The position numbers were made by a program, and so were the translations under genes. From Entomospira nematocerorum (GTDB lineage: Bacteria > Spirochaetota > Spirochaetia > WRBN01): a stretch of DNA of 64,000 nt. The notes under the pieces were generated by a model, which saw only the letters and a list, made by a program, of their open reading frames with translations, did no database searches and was not told where the DNA came from. Where the stretch lies: assembly GCF_028748105.1 (NCBI RefSeq), contig NZ_CP118168.1, positions 620,001 through 684,000 of the forward strand, written 5' to 3'. This document shows positions 61,570 to 64,000 of this stretch, one piece after another (within the stretch, counting starts at the first letter, position 1; the number at the start of each line of letters is the position of its first letter).

Positions 61570-62272
61570 TTTTTATTGCCTCAACCATATATCGTACATT
61601 CGGGGTTCCTGTTTTTGTAGGCATACGCATGGAAATAATGAATATGAGTGACTCACCACTTGGGCTGACGATGATACGATCAATTTCATAGTGGGATACA
61701 GATCTCGTTATAGCAGGGGATCCAACTTTATAGCTTTTTTGAGATCCATCGGCTTTTGTAATAACAAAGTCTATAGTGAAAGTTGATGCTTTAGGGTTGG
61801 TGATTTGTTGATTCAGGGTGACATCAAATGTACGGTTATCTTGGAAGTCTCTAAATTTTAGATTTTCTGACGTCTTTGAAAAAAATGTACGGGCGGTCTC
61901 ACGCATAACAGAACTCGCATAAATGATGCGTCCTTTATTGGCGAAGTTGATATTGTAATGCTTACGCATAGATGACAAGCGTTCTACAAGTTCTAAAAAT
62001 GCCCCATCTAGAGTGTCTCCAGACTGAGGAATACTGGGAATACTATGGTACTGAAGACCATCGGAGGTGTAATCATTATTAATGATATCTACAAAGATAG
62101 CTTGGGCGTAGACTTCGTTTTTGTGATCGTCATAACCATACTGGCTAAAAAAGAAGATAGTCGCATCGTTACTAAAGCCCATATTTACAAAGGTGGCTAC
62201 ATCGCCTGCCCATACGGATGTTGACACGATGAAAAGAGGGAGAATCCATAAGCGAAATAGTGTTTTTATCAT
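61559..62272 (-). CDS. Predicted secreted protein, DUF2259-like
   Basis: The 237-residue protein has a signal peptide (MIKTLFRLWILPLFIVSTSVWA). The mature start GDVATFVNMGFSNDATIFFFSQYGYDDHKNEVYAQAIFVDIINNDY matches my memory of DUF2259 proteins of spirochaetes, where a beta-propeller-like start of this kind (FVNLGFSxDGxxFxFxQYG) is followed by a C-terminal strand-rich half. Function is unknown. It is the promoter-proximal gene of a three-gene minus-strand set (61559, 60994, 60551), all secreted, divergent from lexA. Confidence 0.68.
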   Translation of the reverse strand: MIKTLFRLWILPLFIVSTSVWAGDVATFVNMGFSNDATIFFFSQYGYDDHKNEVYAQAIFVDIINNDYTSDGLQYHSIPSIPQSGDTLDGAFLELVERLSSMRKHYNINFANKGRIIYASSVMRETARTFFSKTSENLKFRDFQDNRTFDVTLNQQITNPKASTFTIDFVITKADGSQKSYKVGSPAITRSVSHYEIDRIIVSPSGESLIFIISMRMPTKTGTPNVRYMVEAIKIEK

Positions 62273-62423
62273 TTTTCTTTATTCCTCAGTTATTATCTCA
62301 ATTAATTATATCGGCAAAATATATCTAAGCTTAACGATCGCAGGGCATTTCTTCGTGATGAATTCTTTTTTTATTACATAGTAATGATGTTTCTTTTAAA
62401 TTAATAGGGGGTATTTATCCATC

Positions 62424-62452
62424 TTGCAGGAGGTTCTATTTTATGCTAAAGT
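62424..62452 (+). promoter_or_regulatory. Candidate promoter giving a leaderless lexA transcript
   Basis: TTGCAG (62424-62429), 17 bases, TAAAGT (62447-62452). The predicted start point falls at or within a base or two of the ATG at 62460. No Shine-Dalgarno sequence is present next to the ATG, which is consistent with leaderless translation. The -10 box is only four of six. Confidence 0.4.
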
Positions 62453-62459
62453 ATAGTGT

Positions 62460-63065
62460 ATGAGAGAGCTGACCAAGCGACAATGCGATACGGTAGCGTT
62501 TATAAGAAAATATATTATTGATAAAACATATCCTCCCACAGTACGAGAAATAGCAAACTATTTAACGATTTCTCCAAAAGGTGCACATGATCATTTACGA
62601 GCATTGCAGAAAAAGGGAATTTTACGTGTCGATCCACATAGAAGTCGTTCGATCGAGTTGTTAGATGATTTACATCATGATCGCATGGTTGCAATTCCAT
62701 TATGGCAACTGATTAACAACGAGCAACAATTACTCGAAAAAAATGAAGAATCATGGTTTGTTCCTATGGGCTTTATTCAGTCTGGGTATGAGCACTTTGC
62801 CTTACAAATGCCGGATACATCAATGCAAGGTGGTGGAATTTGTTTAGGCGATACGCTAGTTTTTCGGAGAATAGAGAAAACACAGCAAAATAGTATTGTT
62901 CTTATATATTTACATGATAAATTTACAATTCGGCGTTATGCCCAAGAAGGCTCACGCTTTTGTCTTAGAACTGAGCCAGTAAATTCCCTATTTATCTCTA
63001 CCGTATACACCCAGTCCATGCAGGTGATAGCACAGCTAGTTGGAGTTCTACGATCATATGGGTAA
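62460..63065 (+). CDS. lexA: LexA-like repressor lacking self-cleavage residues
   Basis: The 201-residue protein has LexA length and order. The N-terminal winged helix is LTKRQCDTVAFIRKYIIDKTYPPTVREIANYLTISPKGAHDHLRALQKKGILRVDPHRSRSIEL. The C-terminal S24 domain keeps the catalytic Ser121 (PDTSMQGGGICLGD). However, the Ala-Gly cleavage site (E. coli VAAGEP) reads INNEQQ, so the scissile pair is Asn87-Glu88, and the general-base Lys (E. coli TVKRL) is Arg158 (TIRRY). The codons are clear (AAC-GAG at 62718-62723, CGG at 62931-62933). The protein is therefore predicted not to cleave itself and may be a constitutive repressor or a re-purposed regulator. It overlaps holA by 8 bases. Confidence 0.85.
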   Translation: MRELTKRQCDTVAFIRKYIIDKTYPPTVREIANYLTISPKGAHDHLRALQKKGILRVDPHRSRSIELLDDLHHDRMVAIPLWQLINNEQQLLEKNEESWFVPMGFIQSGYEHFALQMPDTSMQGGGICLGDTLVFRRIEKTQQNSIVLIYLHDKFTIRRYAQEGSRFCLRTEPVNSLFISTVYTQSMQVIAQLVGVLRSYG

Positions 63066-64000
63066 ACTAGAGAGTTATCTTGCCTTAGGCCAGGAAAATA
63101 GGCGAAAGCAAGAGTGGATTGATACGATTCGTCAGAGTGTGCAAAAGCATGTTCCTATTGAAATTCATCGATTTTATGGCTATGAGATGGATTTTAAGCA
63201 AGTTATTGCTTTATTACAAAGTCCTTCTCTTTTTGGAGAGATTCCATGGATTGAAATTGTCATGGCTGAATCATTAAAAAAAAGTGATATAAAAGACTTG
63301 ATCCAGTATCTCAAAAAGAGTGCAGAAAAATCTGTTGGACATCTTATTTTCGTCAGTGATGAGGAGCGCATTGATAAAGGCCTAGAGCAACTCATTAAAC
63401 CGATGCATAGAAAGGTGTTTAAGCCTCTATCAGAGGATGAAATAGGCGATTATCTCTCTCTTTACTTACAAGAAAAATATGCATACAATATTTCGGAAGA
63501 GTCAATACACTTGTTATTATCTCGGCTGGATAGTGATACACAGCAACTCACTCGAATGATAGATTTTTTAGTGCAAGTACCAGAAAATCAACAGTCACAA
63601 AGCATCACTACAAAAAGTATTGATGACTACGTAAGTCAGATGAGAGAAGTGAGTGTTCATGATCTCTTTGGTGTTTTGGCCACACGGAATCTAACCAAAA
63701 CTTTGGAAATCGCAGAACAGTTATGGCACTCAAAAGAGGGACTGAGTGTGATGACATTGATTGTACTTACTCGTAGCTTTAAGGGATTGATTGATTATAA
63801 AGCTCTATTGCGTGAGGGATACACATCACAGCAAGCTCTAAAGGATTTACGTATTTTTTATCAACGGGCTGACTCGACAAGAATTGCAGCCAAGAATTAC
63901 AGCGATCAAGATTTACGCGAGATTATGGCCAGTGCCGTGAGTTACGATTTAGCTGCTCGTGATGGCGATAAGGAGCGAGTACGACAAGTTATTATACAAT
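63058..64000 (+). CDS. holA: DNA polymerase III delta subunit, 3' end beyond window
   Basis: About 314 residues are visible before the right edge; full delta has about 330-345, so nearly all is present. Delta opens the beta clamp within the clamp loader. The reading matches HolA: an AAA-like N-terminal domain (VIALLQSPSLFGEIPWIEIVMAESLKK, VGHLIFVSDEERID), then PLSEDEIGDYLSLYLQEKY, LLLSRLDSDTQQLTRMIDFLV, and a collar domain with HDLFGVLATRNLTKTLEIAEQLWHSKEG. Sequence conservation in this family is low, so confidence is moderate. The ATG (63058) lies inside the end of lexA. Confidence 0.75.
   Translation, partial: MGKLESYLALGQENRRKQEWIDTIRQSVQKHVPIEIHRFYGYEMDFKQVIALLQSPSLFGEIPWIEIVMAESLKKSDIKDLIQYLKKSAEKSVGHLIFVSDEERIDKGLEQLIKPMHRKVFKPLSEDEIGDYLSLYLQEKYAYNISEESIHLLLSRLDSDTQQLTRMIDFLVQVPENQQSQSITTKSIDDYVSQMREVSVHDLFGVLATRNLTKTLEIAEQLWHSKEGLSVMTLIVLTRSFKGLIDYKALLREGYTSQQALKDLRIFYQRADSTRIAAKNYSDQDLREIMASAVSYDLAARDGDKERVRQVIIQ

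Noticed and set aside
1..64000. Mobile elements, prophage, CRISPR arrays, defence islands
   Set aside because: No transposase, integrase, phage structural, cas or toxin-antitoxin gene was seen, and no regularly spaced repeats were found by eye.

Overview
The window is a 64 kb stretch of chromosome from a spirochaete, AT-rich and densely packed with genes. Several spirochaetal hallmarks support this: FliY as the second motor-switch subunit, a class I lysyl-tRNA synthetase, the roughly 900-residue GreA with a long N-terminal extension, an LptD-like barrel, and the run dnaG-rpoD-zinc-ribbon protein-TPR protein-mreBCD-pbp2-rodA, which I recall as also conserved in treponemes. The gene content fits the order Spirochaetales (Treponema- or Entomospira-like), not Leptospira. 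The species cannot be fixed from sequence reading alone. I see no insertion sequence, prophage, CRISPR array or plasmid gene; this is core chromosome.

Layout. 1-2.1 kb (minus): partial outer-membrane barrel gene, rpsG, rpsL and a tRNA-Leu(GAG). 2.4-9 kb (plus): small membrane protein, map, rpoZ, miaA, flgN, flgK, glgA. 9-17 kb (minus): rfbB, a dCMP deaminase, then the flagellar export and motor block fliL-fliM-fliY-fliO-fliP-fliQ-fliR-flhB, in that transcription order. 17.1-17.8 kb: the only long gene-free gap, holding three perfect palindromes. 17.8-21.7 kb: TPR protein and long greA. 22-32 kb: flgJ (minus), then cheW, nadK, recN, a conserved unknown, a DegT-type aminotransferase, two envelope proteins (one SPOR), the c-di-AMP cyclase cdaA, hpt and an RsmB-like methyltransferase. 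32-36 kb (minus): HAD phosphatase, AI-2E transporter, a His-rich lipoprotein and lysS. 36-45 kb (plus): lptD, sdaA, a 547-residue protein of unknown function, and two tandem pepD peptidases. 45-60 kb (plus): dnaG, rpoD, zinc-ribbon protein, rnpB, TPR protein, mreB-mreC-mreD-mrdA-rodA, cmk, rpsA and a TPR protein. 60-64 kb: small secreted proteins, an odd lexA and a partial holA.

How it fits together. Two blocks are structural: the flagellum (export gate, C ring, hook junction, rod-binding protein, CheW) and the cell-wall elongation machine (MreBCD, PBP2, RodA). Both define the spiral, motile cell. Three flagellar genes or operons are preceded by sigma-28-like sequences, with flgK and flgJ the best. 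Vegetative genes carry sigma-70-like promoters; sdaA has an exact consensus one.

The points most worth a second look are: a LexA homologue that has lost both its cleavage site and its catalytic lysine; ribosomal protein S12 with Arg at position 43, the classic streptomycin-resistance substitution; the palindrome cluster at 17.2-17.3 kb; a cysteine-free LptD; and the conserved unknown at 40.6 kb. I did not find a clear new multi-gene defence or mobile system.
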